64,000 nucleotides of DNA from Staphylococcus sp. IVB6181 (GCF_025561445.1 NZ_CP095096.1:1157822-1221821); one strand, 5' to 3'. Positions 35,067 through 44,060 are shown, counted from the stretch's first letter. Made by a program: numbers and translations. Notes: generated by a model from the letters alone, not told the origin.

Positions 35067-35198
35067 ATGCATGTCGTGCATATTGCGCCCTTACTTTCTG
35101 GATGCTTTATCTTAGGCATCTATATGTATTTTCGTTACTTTCTTCCTAACTATCCCAACGAGAATACAACCACCCTACGGGGTGGTTTTTATGTATAA
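35067..35198 (+). CDS. Possible Fst/PepA-like toxin peptide, perhaps decayed
   Basis: A 43-codon frame from ATG 35067 reads 'MHVVHIAPLLSGCFILGIY' and then 'MYFRYF'. The 'HI-AP---GC' pattern followed by a hydrophobic helix recalls Fst/PepA1 type I toxins such as S. aureus SprA1. Against it: the expected W-L-x-R end is missing, the frame runs through the terminator hairpin before reaching a stop at 35196, and no ribosome site stands before the ATG. It may be a worn-down toxin gene or chance. Low certainty. Confidence 0.3.
   Translation: MHVVHIAPLLSGCFILGIYMYFRYFLPNYPNENTTTLRGGFYV
35168..35190 (+). terminator. Strong terminator with TACG loop
   Basis: AACCACCC-TACG-GGGTGGTT followed by TTT: an 8-bp stem on a stable UNCG-type tetraloop. 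Confidence 0.88.
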
Positions 35199-35506
35199 AG
35201 GTTTTTAATATATAGTTTGTCCTAACAAATTAATAATAATTTGATTTTTAATTAACCTCTTAGTTTCCAACTAAAACACTAATACATACTAAAGACCCCT
35301 TTGCTACACGAGAGAGCAAGGGGGCCAGTCAGCAAGTGATCATACAGAGAGGTATTATAAACAACACTGCTCTTTAATAATGTAAGTCTGGGACATGACT
35401 TACATTAAATGTATATCCTTTCTTCTCAATTTTCAAACATAATTAAATTTCTAATTAACTTAAATTTCCAAGAATATGCATGAATTGGAGAGGGGTATTA
35501 AAAAAT

Positions 35507-35534
35507 TTGAAAAATAAGTGAAAAGTAGTATAAT
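35507..35534 (+). promoter_or_regulatory. Near-consensus promoter (TTGAAA-16-TATAAT)
   Basis: TTGAAA at 35507-35512 and a perfect TATAAT at 35529-35534, 16 bases apart; transcription start expected near 35541. Confidence 0.65.
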
Positions 35535-35540
35535 GAAATC

Positions 35541-35620
35541 ACTAACAACTCCTATCTAATAGTAAATTTGTTACTTGTTATGCGTCGCTTTTCTTTTACA
35601 AGATTGAGTGACGCATTTTT
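35541..35620 (+). ncRNA. Candidate small RNA B (about 80 nt)
   Basis: Starts after the TTGAAA-TATAAT promoter and ends in a hairpin pairing TGCGTCGC (35581-35588) with GTGACGCA (35608-35615), then TTTTT. There is no open frame with a ribosome site. A compact promoter-RNA-terminator layout like this is typical of a trans-acting or antitoxin RNA. I cannot match it to a named RNA. Confidence 0.5.
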
Positions 35621-35658
35621 AGGTGCCATCTAAATATTTAATAATAGCTATGGTAGTA

Positions 35659-35687
35659 TTGATTATATATATATGTTACTATATAAT
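35659..35687 (+). promoter_or_regulatory. Near-consensus promoter (TTGATT-17-TATAAT)
   Basis: TTGATT at 35659-35664 and TATAAT at 35682-35687 with a 17-base spacer. Confidence 0.55.
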
Positions 35688-35693
35688 TATGTC

Positions 35694-35780
35694 TTACATG
35701 TTTTGCTTCTTTGTACATGTAAAGTGAGCATACTATCGATATATAAAGAGGAGTGTCTTCTAAGGCAGTCCTCTTTTTAT
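35694..35780 (+). ncRNA. Candidate small RNA D (about 85 nt)
   Basis: Predicted start about 35694. The first half folds as TTACATG ... CATGTAA; the end is the terminator AAAGAGGA (35745-35752) with TCCTCTTT (35769-35776) plus T's, whose loop exposes a GAGTG/AGGCAG stretch. No protein frame. Function unknown. Confidence 0.45.
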
Positions 35781-35790
35781 TATTAAACAC

Positions 35791-35814
35791 TTGGACACGT
35801 TTTGGACACGTTTT
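35791..35814. repeat. Tandem 11-bp repeat TTGGACACGTT, possible att/Int arm site
   Basis: TTGGACACGTT occurs twice in tandem (35791-35801, 35802-35812) and then TT. Tandem direct repeats of about 11 bases near a prophage end can be arm-type binding sites for a tyrosine integrase. The crossover core cannot be fixed without the left end of the prophage. Confidence 0.35.
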
Positions 35815-35825
35815 ATTAAACAATG

Positions 35826-35854
35826 TTGATATATCAATGTTTATAGAGTATAAT
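35826..35854 (+). promoter_or_regulatory. Near-consensus promoter (TTGATA-17-TATAAT)
   Basis: TTGATA at 35826-35831 and TATAAT at 35849-35854 separated by 17 bases; expected start near 35861, just before GCCAGCGG. Confidence 0.7.
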
Positions 35855-35860
35855 TTTCCC

Positions 35861-35942
35861 GGCCAGCGGTATCAGCTTACAAACTTCATAAAAGTTTTAA
35901 GAGTAAAACTATTGAGATAATCAATGGTTTTACTCTTTTTTT
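35861..35942 (+). ncRNA. Candidate small RNA C (about 82 nt)
   Basis: Follows the best promoter of the region. The 5' part begins with the unusually GC-rich CGGCCAGCGG, then AAACTT-CATA-AAAGTTT can fold. The end is a long terminator: AAGAGTAAAAC pairs with GTTTTACTCTT, extended by ATTGA/TCAAT around GATAA, followed by seven T's. There is no protein frame. It may be the host RNA gene next to the phage attachment point or a phage RNA; I cannot name it. Confidence 0.55.
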
Positions 35943-36295
35943 GGTTCTTCATCTTTTATGGTGGGAAGGTAAAACTCTCTGCCTTCTTGATACACCAAAA
36001 GTACAATTGTCTTTAGAATTTATTGTGCCTAAATCGAAAGCATTAATAATAAAATAAAATAGATTAAGTGGCTTTAATGTGGATATAGAAGCTTTAATAT
36101 AAAAAAACGTTTGACGTTGGTATTAGTTGATTTAGAAATAAGAATGAAAAGACAACCAGACTCATAAATCGTAAGGTTGTCTATGTGATATTATTCGAAG
36201 AATTACAATCAATATTAATTTTTTAAATAATCCTGCCACTACAAAAGGAGAGGGACAAATAATAAGAGGACAAATCTGCACCCTTAAAATATTAA

Positions 36296-37072
36296 TTAAG
36301 TTGCTAAAGATGAAATGATTTTTTCTTTGTCTGACCAATATAAAATTGAAAGATTTTCATGTTCTGCAGCTTGGCGAGCTTTATCATTAACAGGGTGATC
36401 TATATCATTAGCTATAACAAGCATTCTTGGTAATAAATTATTTCTAAAAGGTCTATTTGTTTTTACATCTCTATACATATAAACATCATTTGTCACTTTA
36501 TTAAAGTCTAAGTTGTTAGCAAAATTAATAAGTTTTTCTGGTTTAGATTTTGTCCCTGGCAAAATGTAATCGATAGAATACTTTATACCTGATTCACCAG
36601 CTACTGAGACTTCAGCAGTTCCTCCGATCTCTTCTTCATACAAGAAGTTAAATACATCTTCATAGTATAGAGAGGAAACATTGTTTCTAGATGTTATAGT
36701 AAGGTCATAAATTTTTAGTATACCTTGTATTAAATTATGTTTAGACTGAGCAAAACCTTCATTTTTAACATGAGCAATAATTTCGCCTTTTTTTAAAGTT
36801 AAATTAAATTGATTTAATATGCTTTGGATTATTCTATTTCTAGCTTTGGTGTTTGTGTTTATATTAGACATCTCTAGTTCGTTGAAAGTTAAACCATCAT
36901 CTGATAATATGATTGAGTCATCAGGTAAGAAATCAACATATATTCTTATATAATCGTTTATATGATTTCTGAACGGAGTGGTAATTTCTACAGAACTATC
37001 TAACTCACTATATTTATAGCTTTGTTTTAACCAGTTAAAATACTCATTCATCTTTTGTTCGGTAGTTTCCAT
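36296..37072 (-). CDS. DUF1828/DUF1829 domain protein
   Basis: The 258-residue protein reads against the phage genes. The N-terminal half ('SVEITTPFRNHINDYIRIYV', 'DDSIILSDDGLTFNELEM') is DUF1828; the C-terminal half ('YSIDYILPGTKSKPEKLINF' and 'RMLVIANDIDHPVNDKARQA') is DUF1829, with a look of a degraded nuclease-like fold. Such genes occur sporadically on mobile DNA as cargo; function unknown, an anti-phage or addiction role is possible. It stands alone with its own direction and AT-rich codon use. Confidence 0.75.
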   Translation of the reverse strand: METTEQKMNEYFNWLKQSYKYSELDSSVEITTPFRNHINDYIRIYVDFLPDDSIILSDDGLTFNELEMSNINTNTKARNRIIQSILNQFNLTLKKGEIIAHVKNEGFAQSKHNLIQGILKIYDLTITSRNNVSSLYYEDVFNFLYEEEIGGTAEVSVAGESGIKYSIDYILPGTKSKPEKLINFANNLDFNKVTNDVYMYRDVKTNRPFRNNLLPRMLVIANDIDHPVNDKARQAAEHENLSILYWSDKEKIISSLAT

Positions 37073-37228
37073 TATTTTTCACTCCATTTCCTTTAATTCC
37101 TATTCCATCTTTCAACCTCCTTCATATAATTTTTTAAATCTGATGAAAAGATAGGGAACCTGAATGGTTTTATTAATTTCTTAATCCTGCTTTTTCTATT
37201 TGCTCATTTATCCAATCTTTATAAGATT

Positions 37229-37378
37229 CTACATATAAATTAAGCTTTGCATACATATTACAAATACAAATAACGCAAGGGTAATGAATAACCCTATATG
37301 CACTTTGTATTTTTGTATACCATGTTCTTTTGACTTTTTATTACCATTGTTTTTGGCTAAATCTTTTTTACTATCCAT
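37229..37378 (-). CDS. Small membrane peptide (49 residues)
   Basis: Starts at the complement of 37378 behind AAAGGAAGTGACATC, a good ribosome site. A very basic N-terminus ('MDSKKDLAKNNGNKKSKEHG') precedes a single membrane helix ('GLFITLALFVFVICMQSLIY'). It lies upstream of and in the same direction as the DUF1828 gene. It could be a membrane-active toxin or a cargo protein; no family recognised. Confidence 0.5.
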   Translation of the reverse strand: MDSKKDLAKNNGNKKSKEHGIQKYKVHIGLFITLALFVFVICMQSLIYM

Positions 37379-37552
37379 GATGTCACTTCCTTTGATGTTA
37401 GATATTAAATTAATTATACAAAATTAGTATACAAATGAGAAGTTGCTTTGTAACCAATTGTTACTTATGTTTCATTCTGCGTATTGTTGCTTTGAATGTT
37501 TTGTAATAGAATAAAGGCATTACTTAGTGAACGGAGGATATACAAGTAGCTT

Positions 37553-38611
37553 ATGGCAAAGTCAGAATTAAATATTAAAGTATTTTTAAGCAACATCCTA
37601 AATGCGGTAGGAGCAGGTGTTGTTGTAGCATTATTGCCTAATGCATTATTGGGTGAAATTCTTAAAGTTTTTAAAGAGGGCAATCAGTATTTAGAATTAA
37701 TCTTTCAAATTGTAATTGCTATACAGTCATTTATGGCTTTTATTATTGGTGTACTTGCAGCACATCAATTTAAATTCAGCGGACCTTCAGCTGCAATGAT
37801 CGGTACTGCCGCAATGATTGGTTCAGGTGCATTGCAGTTTACACCTAAAGGTTTAGCATTAAAAGGAATCGGCGACATTATTAATGTGATTATTGTTGTA
37901 ATTATTGCATGTCTATTAATTTTGTTATTAAGTGGTCGCTTAGGTTCTCTTGAAATGATTATTTTGCCTGTTGTGATACCAGTAGTTGCTGGTTTTATCG
38001 GTTTGACGACATTACCGTATGTCTCAGGTATTACAAAAGCATTAGGCGCTGTGATTCATTCATTTACAGAGCTGAATCCATTACTCATGAGTATCTTAAT
38101 TGCAATGGCATATTCACTGTTAATGGTTACACCGATTTCAGTAGTGGCTATCGCAACTGCGATTTCATTAACAGGATTAGGCAGCGGTGCAGCTAACTTA
38201 GGTATCGTTGCTGCATGTGTAACCTTTATTTGGGGCTCGCTGAGAGTCAATAAAGCAGGGGTTAACATAGTGTTGATAATCGGTGCAGCGAAAATGATGA
38301 TTCCTGTATATTTCAAGCATCTTATCATTGCAGTACCTTTAGCATTAAACGGTATTGTAGCGGGATTAGTCGCTTACTTTATCAATGTACAAGGTACACC
38401 GATGTCAGCCGGCTTCGGTTATACTGGTCTGGTCGGACCGATCAATGCCTTTAACCGAATGGAAGGGGATGCTTTTACCAATATTATTCTCCTTGTCTTC
38501 GGCTACTTTATCATTCCGTTTGTTGCAGGATTTATTATCCATCAAGTCTGCAAGCGCATTTTGCCCGGCTATCATGACGATATTTATAAATTTGAAATAC
38601 CGAAACAGTAA
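37553..38611 (+). CDS. PTS_EIIC_2 family membrane protein
   Basis: The 352-residue protein has about 9-10 membrane helices and begins 'MAKSELNIKVFLSNILNAVG'. It matches the stand-alone PTS IIC-like family (PF13303, PTS_EIIC_2) conserved in staphylococci, with no IIA or IIB partner nearby. The substrate is unknown. The only in-frame start after the last stop is ATG 37553, although GGAGG is 16 bases upstream, longer than usual. A terminator follows. Confidence 0.78.
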   Translation: MAKSELNIKVFLSNILNAVGAGVVVALLPNALLGEILKVFKEGNQYLELIFQIVIAIQSFMAFIIGVLAAHQFKFSGPSAAMIGTAAMIGSGALQFTPKGLALKGIGDIINVIIVVIIACLLILLLSGRLGSLEMIILPVVIPVVAGFIGLTTLPYVSGITKALGAVIHSFTELNPLLMSILIAMAYSLLMVTPISVVAIATAISLTGLGSGAANLGIVAACVTFIWGSLRVNKAGVNIVLIIGAAKMMIPVYFKHLIIAVPLALNGIVAGLVAYFINVQGTPMSAGFGYTGLVGPINAFNRMEGDAFTNIILLVFGYFIIPFVAGFIIHQVCKRILPGYHDDIYKFEIPKQ

Positions 38612-38618
38612 TCTTTCA

Positions 38619-38653
38619 GAGTCTTGTTCCATTCATTTGGGGCAAGGCTTTTT
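38619..38653 (+). terminator. Terminator after PTS_EIIC_2 gene
   Basis: GTCTTGTTCC-ATTCATTT-GGGGCAAGGC with G-U pairs, then TTTTT. Confidence 0.7.
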
Positions 38654-38665
38654 CATTTTTAGTAA

Positions 38666-38680
38666 ATGAAAACGTTTACT
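38666..38680. promoter_or_regulatory. Catabolite-response element (cre) match
   Basis: ATGAAAACGTTTACT fits WTGNAANCGNWNNCW at every position. It lies 34 bases before the -35 of the transporter-arg promoter, so CcpA could control the operon; CcpA repression of arginine synthesis is known in S. aureus. Confidence 0.65.
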
Positions 38681-38713
38681 CTACTTAATTATCAGAAAAT
38701 TTAAAAATAAGTA

Positions 38714-38742
38714 TTGCATATATATACATATAAACGTATAAT
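38714..38742 (+). promoter_or_regulatory. Promoter of the transporter-arg operon, with dyad
   Basis: TTGCAT (38714-38719), 17 bases, TATAAT (38737-38742). The -35 and spacer form an AT dyad (TGCATATATATACA) like ArgR boxes (TGNAT ... ATNCA), so arginine repression over the promoter is plausible. AAGGAGGACACC and the ATG follow at 38757-38773. Confidence 0.6.
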
Positions 38743-38770
38743 AATTCCATGAGTTAAGGAGGACACCACT

Positions 38771-40246
38771 ATGATACAAAAGAAAGCAACGAATATAATT
38801 AAGGTTATCATTTGTACCGTATTATTATGCGGATTGATTTTCCCATTCTTCTCAGCAAAAGCGGGTGCTGAAGAACAAGATCAAACATGGGAAAAAATTA
38901 AGAAAAGAGGAGAATTAAGAGTCGGGTTATCTGCAGATTATGCCCCATTAGAATTCGAAACAACTAAAAGCGGAAAACGTGAATTTGCGGGTATTGATAT
39001 CGAACTAGCGAAGAAAATCGCTAAAGACAATCATTTGAAATTAAAGATTGAAAACATGTCATTCGACAGTTTATTAGGGGCTTTGAAAACAGGAAAAATC
39101 GATATGATTATTTCTGGTATGACACCTACACCTGAACGTAAAAAAGAAGTCGACTTTTCTGATTCATACTTAAAATCAGGACAATCAATGGTCGTGAAAA
39201 AAACAGATTTAGATAAATATAAATCTTTAAGAGACTTTGATAATAAAAGAATCGGAGCTCAAAAACAAACTACACAAGAACAATTAGCCAAAACAGAAAT
39301 CAGTAATGCAGATGTACATGCTATGACACGTTTGCCTGAAACGATTCTTTCTTTAAAAAGCGGAAAAGTAGACGGTATTATTATTGAAAAACCAGTCGCA
39401 GAAGCATATTTACAACAAAATCCTGAATTAGGATTTGCGAATGTGAAGTTCCATGAACCAGACAAAGACACTTGTATTGCATTGCCTAAAAATTCACCGG
39501 TCTTTTTAGCACAATTGAATAAATCAATTAAAGATATGAAAGATCAAGGCTTGATGGAACAATACAAGGAAAAAGCAGCACAATCTATGGAAGAGGACGG
39601 CAACTTTTTCACAAAATACAGCTCATTCTTCATTACCGGTATTAAAAACACAATTCTAATCTCAATTGTCGGTGTAGTCTTAGGTGCTTTATTCGGTGCA
39701 TTGTTCGCATTGATGAAATTAAGTTCTATAAAACCATTAAAATGGTTAGCTTCAGTCTATATCGAATTTATCAGAGGTACACCGTTATTAGTACAAGTAT
39801 TCTTAGTATTCTTTGGTACAACAGCGGTACTCGGTTGGGATATTTCAGCATTGATTTGCGGTATGATAGCGATGGTTATCAACTGTGCAGCTTATATCGC
39901 AGAAATCATCAGAGCTGGTATTAACGCAGTAGATAAAGGACAAACTGAAGCAGCCAGAAGTTTAGGCTTAAGCTATGGTCAGACAATGAAAAACATTATC
40001 TTGCCGCAAGCAGTCAAAAACATTCTGCCGGCTTTAGGTAATGAGTTTGTGACAGTGATTAAAGAATCTTCAATTGTATCTGTAATCGGTGTCAGCGAAA
40101 TTATGTTTAACGCGCAAGTTGTGCAAGGTGCATCCTTCGATCCATTTACACCATTGCTTGTCGCAGCAATTTTATACTTCATCTTAACATTCACATTATC
40201 TAGAGTGATGAACATCTTGGAAGGGAGAATGAAAGTCAGTGATTAA
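38771..40246 (+). CDS. glnP: Amino-acid ABC transporter, fused binding protein and permease
   Basis: The 491-residue protein has a signal/anchor helix (residues 9-31), an SBP_bac_3 binding domain (about 40-265; '[14 protein letters not shown]', '[11 protein letters not shown]', '[20 protein letters not shown]') and a His/Glu/Gln-type permease domain (about 285-490; '[20 protein letters not shown]' is the EAA loop). This GlnP-like fusion pairs with the GlnQ ATPase encoded next. Likely substrates are glutamine, arginine or another polar amino acid; location beside argCJB favours an arginine-related one. AAGGAGG precedes the start. Confidence 0.85.
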   Translation: MIQKKATNIIKVIICTVLLCGLIFPFFSAKAGAEEQDQTWEKIKKRGELRVGLSADYAPLEFETTKSGKREFAGIDIELAKKIAKDNHLKLKIENMSFDSLLGALKTGKIDMIISGMTPTPERKKEVDFSDSYLKSGQSMVVKKTDLDKYKSLRDFDNKRIGAQKQTTQEQLAKTEISNADVHAMTRLPETILSLKSGKVDGIIIEKPVAEAYLQQNPELGFANVKFHEPDKDTCIALPKNSPVFLAQLNKSIKDMKDQGLMEQYKEKAAQSMEEDGNFFTKYSSFFITGIKNTILISIVGVVLGALFGALFALMKLSSIKPLKWLASVYIEFIRGTPLLVQVFLVFFGTTAVLGWDISALICGMIAMVINCAAYIAEIIRAGINAVDKGQTEAARSLGLSYGQTMKNIILPQAVKNILPALGNEFVTVIKESSIVSVIGVSEIMFNAQVVQGASFDPFTPLLVAAILYFILTFTLSRVMNILEGRMKVSD

Positions 40247-40961
40247 TATTAAACATTTAAAGAAGAACTTCGGTGAAAACGAGGTATTAAAAGATATTGA
40301 ACTAGAAGTTAAAGCAGGCGAAGTGGTTGCGATTATCGGTCCTTCCGGCGGAGGCAAAAGTACATTATTACGTTGTATTAATTTATTAGAAAAACCAGAC
40401 GGCGGTCAAATCATTTTTGAAGGTACAAACATTCTTGATAAAGGTGTTCATGTAAATGAATTAAGACAGAAAATGGGAATGGTATTTCAAAATATCAACC
40501 TGTTTCCGCATAAAACTGTGTTAGAGAATATTATGTTAGCACCTAAATTGCTTAAACATACAGATTCACAAGAGTTGAAACAAGAAGCACAAGAGCTTTT
40601 AAGCAAGGTAGGTCTTGCGGAAAAAGGAGACAGTTATCCTTCACAATTATCAGGCGGACAAAAACAAAGGGTTGCCATTGCGCGTGCATTAGCAATGCAT
40701 CCAGATGTACTGTTGTTTGATGAACCGACTTCAGCACTGGATCCGGAAGTAGTAGACGATGTATTGCAAGTTATGAAAGACTTGGCAAAAGAAGGTATGA
40801 CCATGGTTGTGGTTACACATGAAATGAACTTTGCGAAGGACGTCAGCGATAAAGTCGTGTTTATGGCAGACGGTGTAGTAGCAGAAGCTGGTGCACCTTC
40901 GCAAATTTTCGGCAATCCGCAACATGAAAGAACACAGCAATTTTTGAAACGTGCATTGTAA
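40239..40961 (+). CDS. glnQ: Amino-acid ABC transporter ATP-binding protein
   Basis: The 240-residue ATPase has Walker A '[12 protein letters not shown]' (about residue 33), the Q-loop, signature '[15 protein letters not shown]', Walker B '[15 protein letters not shown]' and the switch His in 'VVVTHEM'. This is the polar amino-acid (GlnQ/HisP) class. The start overlaps the permease gene by 8 bases, so the two are coupled. It is followed 21 bases later by argC. Confidence 0.93.
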   Translation: MINIKHLKKNFGENEVLKDIELEVKAGEVVAIIGPSGGGKSTLLRCINLLEKPDGGQIIFEGTNILDKGVHVNELRQKMGMVFQNINLFPHKTVLENIMLAPKLLKHTDSQELKQEAQELLSKVGLAEKGDSYPSQLSGGQKQRVAIARALAMHPDVLLFDEPTSALDPEVVDDVLQVMKDLAKEGMTMVVVTHEMNFAKDVSDKVVFMADGVVAEAGAPSQIFGNPQHERTQQFLKRAL

Positions 40962-40982
40962 TTAAGTAAGGGGATGGCAGTA

Positions 40983-42011
40983 ATGATTGAAGTTGGAATA
41001 GTAGGCGGAAGCGGATATGGGGCAATTGAATTAATCAGATTACTTCAACATCATCCTGCCGTCCACATCAAATATGTATTTTCACATTCAAAACAAAATG
41101 AACCGATAAAAGACACTTTTTCTAATCTGTATCATAAAGATATTATGTTTACTGAGTTAGATATTGATGAAGTGGAATGCGATGCGATATTTTTTGCGAC
41201 ACCGTCAAACGTGTGCAAAAAGTTTGTGCCTGATTTGTTAAACAAAGGTATTAAAGTAATAGATTTATCCGGTGATTTCCGTTTGCAAGATCCAGAGATA
41301 TACCGTCAATATTATGGAGAATATCCATTAGCACAAAAATGGCTGAAACAAGCAGTATATGGTTTAGCTGAACAGCAGGATAATTATCAAGATGTGCAAT
41401 TAATTGCTAATCCCGGATGTTTTCCAACAGCTTCATTATTAGCGTTATCACCACTTATCAAAGCAGGTGTTATTGATAAGAAACAGATTATTATCGATGC
41501 GAAAACAGGCGTTTCAGGGGCAGGGAGAACTATTAAACAGCAGACACACTTTCCAGAGCTGAATGAAAACTTTCAAGCTTATGCGATAGGCAAACACAAG
41601 CATACGCCAGAGATAAATCAATTTTTAATCCAGCTTGCAGGTCATGAGGTTAAAGTCAGATTTACACCGCATCTTGTACCGATGACAAGAGGTATATTAG
41701 CAACATGTTATGTATCGTTTAAACGCCCTGTGACTGAAGAAGCAATCAGAAAACTATATCAAAATGAATATGACAGCCAACCTTTTATCAGAATCAGATC
41801 AAGTAATAATTTTCCAGCAACTAAAGAAGTCTCAGGCAGCAACTTTTGCGATATCGGACTTTATGTTGATGAAACCAGTCAGACAGGTATTATCATCAGT
41901 GTCATTGATAATCTCGTAAAGGGTGCCAGCGGACAAGCAATACAAAATATGAATCGGTTATTCGGATTGAATGAACAAACAGGATTAAATCAAACACCCG
42001 TATATCAATAA
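40983..42011 (+). CDS. argC: N-acetyl-gamma-glutamyl-phosphate reductase
   Basis: The enzyme (342 residues) reduces N-acetylglutamyl phosphate with NADPH, the third step to ornithine. It shows the Rossmann start '[18 protein letters not shown]', the catalytic Cys in '[14 protein letters not shown]' and the His in '[13 protein letters not shown]'. I chose ATG 40983 because AAGGGG lies 11-16 bases upstream; ATG 40974 directly abuts that site. Part of the argCJB unit. Confidence 0.93.
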   Translation: MIEVGIVGGSGYGAIELIRLLQHHPAVHIKYVFSHSKQNEPIKDTFSNLYHKDIMFTELDIDEVECDAIFFATPSNVCKKFVPDLLNKGIKVIDLSGDFRLQDPEIYRQYYGEYPLAQKWLKQAVYGLAEQQDNYQDVQLIANPGCFPTASLLALSPLIKAGVIDKKQIIIDAKTGVSGAGRTIKQQTHFPELNENFQAYAIGKHKHTPEINQFLIQLAGHEVKVRFTPHLVPMTRGILATCYVSFKRPVTEEAIRKLYQNEYDSQPFIRIRSSNNFPATKEVSGSNFCDIGLYVDETSQTGIIISVIDNLVKGASGQAIQNMNRLFGLNEQTGLNQTPVYQ

Positions 42012-42026
42012 AAGAAGGTGACAACT

Positions 42027-43250
42027 ATGAATACAACACAACACGCATATAAAGTGATTGAAGCTGGAGATGCGGCATCTCCAAAAGGTTTTAGTTCAGG
42101 CGGCATGCATGCAGGATTAAAAAAGAAGAAACGTGATTTCGGCTGGATTGTCAGCGAGGTGCCTGCCAACGCAGCAGGTGTCTATACAGTCAATCCATTT
42201 AAAGCAGCACCATTGAAAGTAACAGAACAGACAGTCAAAATACATCAGACATTACGTGCCATTGTAGTGAATTCTGGAGTAGCAAATTCATGTACAGGTC
42301 CAAAAGGCTATCGTGATGCATTAGCCATGCGCAGTAAAGCCGCTCAAGAACTAGAAGTACCTGTGAATGAAGTAGCCATTGCTTCTACAGGTGTCATCGG
42401 AACGTTGTTGCCGATGGATGCAATTTATTACGGGTGTTCAAAAATAAAGGAAGCGGCTTATCAAAATAGTCAATACTTTAACGAGGCCATATTAACAACA
42501 GATACAACTGCAAAACACATAGCTGTTGAAGTAGAAATTGATCATCAAATTGTCACGATTGGCGGTACAGCCAAAGGTTCAGGTATGATTCATCCTAATA
42601 TGGCTACTATGTTAGGGTTTATGACTACAGATGCGGTCATTGACAGCAAACATTTGCAGAGACTGTTAAAGGAAGTTGTGGATGACACATTCAATATGAT
42701 TACCGTGGATGGCGATACGAGTACTAATGATATGGTGCTGGTACTCGCTAACGGAAAAGTATCAACAAATCCCTTAACACCAGAGCATCCAGCTTGGAAT
42801 CAATTTAAAGCAGCATTTTTGAAAGTTGCAAAACATTTAGCAATCGCTATCGCGAAAGATGGAGAGGGTGCAACTAAACTCGTTAAAGTAAAAGTAAACG
42901 GTGCACCGACTAAAACGATTGCGGGTCAAACCGCTAAAGGTATTATCTCATCAAATCTGGTGAAAACAGCTTTATTCGGTGAAGATCCTAATGTCGGACG
43001 CTTATCTTCAGCAATCGGAAACTTCTATCCGAATGTACGTCCTAATGAAGTCAATATTTGGTTATGCGGTACATTAGTCGTTAATAATGGATTGCCTGCA
43101 GACTTTAATGAATCTGATTTAAAAGCACAAATGGGCAATTCTATAATAGACATTACTGCCACTATCGGCAAAGGCAAATATGAACAAGAAGCATTCGGCT
43201 GCGACTTATCTTATGATTATGTACGTATCAATGCATCTTATAGAACGTGA
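42027..43250 (+). CDS. argJ: Glutamate N-acetyltransferase / amino-acid acetyltransferase
   Basis: A bifunctional enzyme (407 residues) that recycles acetyl from N-acetylornithine to glutamate, perhaps also acetylating from acetyl-CoA. The self-cleavage site is in 'GMIHPNMATMLGF', whose Thr becomes the N-terminal nucleophile of the beta chain. ATG 42027 follows AGAAGGTGAC. It replaces argA and argE in the cyclic pathway. argD and argF are not in this window. Confidence 0.93.
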   Translation: MNTTQHAYKVIEAGDAASPKGFSSGGMHAGLKKKKRDFGWIVSEVPANAAGVYTVNPFKAAPLKVTEQTVKIHQTLRAIVVNSGVANSCTGPKGYRDALAMRSKAAQELEVPVNEVAIASTGVIGTLLPMDAIYYGCSKIKEAAYQNSQYFNEAILTTDTTAKHIAVEVEIDHQIVTIGGTAKGSGMIHPNMATMLGFMTTDAVIDSKHLQRLLKEVVDDTFNMITVDGDTSTNDMVLVLANGKVSTNPLTPEHPAWNQFKAAFLKVAKHLAIAIAKDGEGATKLVKVKVNGAPTKTIAGQTAKGIISSNLVKTALFGEDPNVGRLSSAIGNFYPNVRPNEVNIWLCGTLVVNNGLPADFNESDLKAQMGNSIIDITATIGKGKYEQEAFGCDLSYDYVRINASYRT

Positions 43251-43259
43251 GGTCATCTT

Positions 43260-44015
43260 ATGAAATACATCGTATTTAAAATCGGAGGCAGTATCATCGA
43301 GAAAATGTCTTTATCTGTTTTTGAAGAAATTGCGGAGAGTAAAAAGAATGGCTACTTTCCCATTATTATTCACGGCGGTGGTCCGATGATTAATAAAGCA
43401 TTAAAAGAACAAGGCATAGCATCAGAATTTGAAAACGGCATACGCAAAACGGATTTAGCTACACTCAAAATATTAGTGAATACGTTATTGTGCAAAGTCA
43501 ATGTGGATTTAGTGGAACAAGCCAATACCTTATCCCAGCAGTTCATCGGGATTAACGGTGCTTACTTCCCATTGTTTAAATGCCATCCCTTCAACAAAGC
43601 ACTAGGATATGTGGCTGTGCCTGACTCAGTTAATACTGAAGCATTAAAACAGTTATGCAGCGCTTATATACCGATTATGGCATCTGTCGGGCGTTATCAT
43701 AATCAATTTTATAATGTAAATGCGGATACACTTGCTTATAAAGTTGCTTCTGCTTTAAAAGCGCCTTTAGTCATATTAAGCGACATTCCGGGTGTGTTGG
43801 ATAATGGGAAAGTGATACCAACCATTCAACAAGAGAATCTGGATATATTAATTCAATCTAATATTGTATGCGGCGGTATGATTCCTAAACTTAAAGATGC
43901 TTCTGAAGCATTGGATGAAGGGTGCCCGAAAGTTATGATTGTACCAGGATACGAACCGCATATTATCGCAGACTATTTTAAAGGTCACTCCATCGTAACA
44001 ACCATTCAAAAATAA
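43260..44015 (+). CDS. argB: Acetylglutamate kinase
   Basis: The 251-residue amino-acid kinase phosphorylates N-acetylglutamate. Visible features are 'FKIGGSIIEK' (phosphate loop), 'IIHGGGPMINKALKEQG' (substrate), and the C-terminal 'GGMIPKLKDASEALDEG' (ATP). The short N-terminus lacks the helix found in arginine-inhibited hexameric forms, so feedback control may differ; that is inference. Last gene of the operon; a terminator follows. Confidence 0.93.
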   Translation: MKYIVFKIGGSIIEKMSLSVFEEIAESKKNGYFPIIIHGGGPMINKALKEQGIASEFENGIRKTDLATLKILVNTLLCKVNVDLVEQANTLSQQFIGINGAYFPLFKCHPFNKALGYVAVPDSVNTEALKQLCSAYIPIMASVGRYHNQFYNVNADTLAYKVASALKAPLVILSDIPGVLDNGKVIPTIQQENLDILIQSNIVCGGMIPKLKDASEALDEGCPKVMIVPGYEPHIIADYFKGHSIVTTIQK

Positions 44016-44020
44016 ATTTG

Positions 44021-44060
44021 ATTAAAAGCTGGTGCATCTGCATCGGCTTTTAATTTTGAA
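44021..44060 (+). terminator. Terminator after argB
   Basis: ATTAAAAGC pairs with GCTTTTAAT around an inner TGCA/TGCA-containing stem, then TTTTG. Ends the transporter-arg operon. Confidence 0.72.

Larger units (their letters stand above)
34893..36295. other. 1.4-kb prophage/host border without a large gene
   Basis: Between the endolysin and the DUF1828 gene I see no credible protein gene except the doubtful short frame at 35067. The stretch is strongly AT-rich and contains four promoter-like sites, each followed after about 80-130 bases by a good terminator, listed separately. A GC-rich hairpin at 35289-35322 (CCCCTTTGCT ... AGAGCAAGGGG) has no T-run. The phage right end (attR) must lie here or slightly further right, since all genes from 37.5 kb are host core. 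Confidence 0.6.

Noticed and set aside
35638..35823. 61-codon minus-strand frame in the border region
   Set aside because: Tyrosine-rich, no ribosome site, and it crosses the predicted terminators and promoters of the RNA units.
35855..35885. tRNA 3' end as attachment site (GCCAGCGG segment)
   Set aside because: No cloverleaf can be drawn on either strand and no TTCNANNC loop is present.
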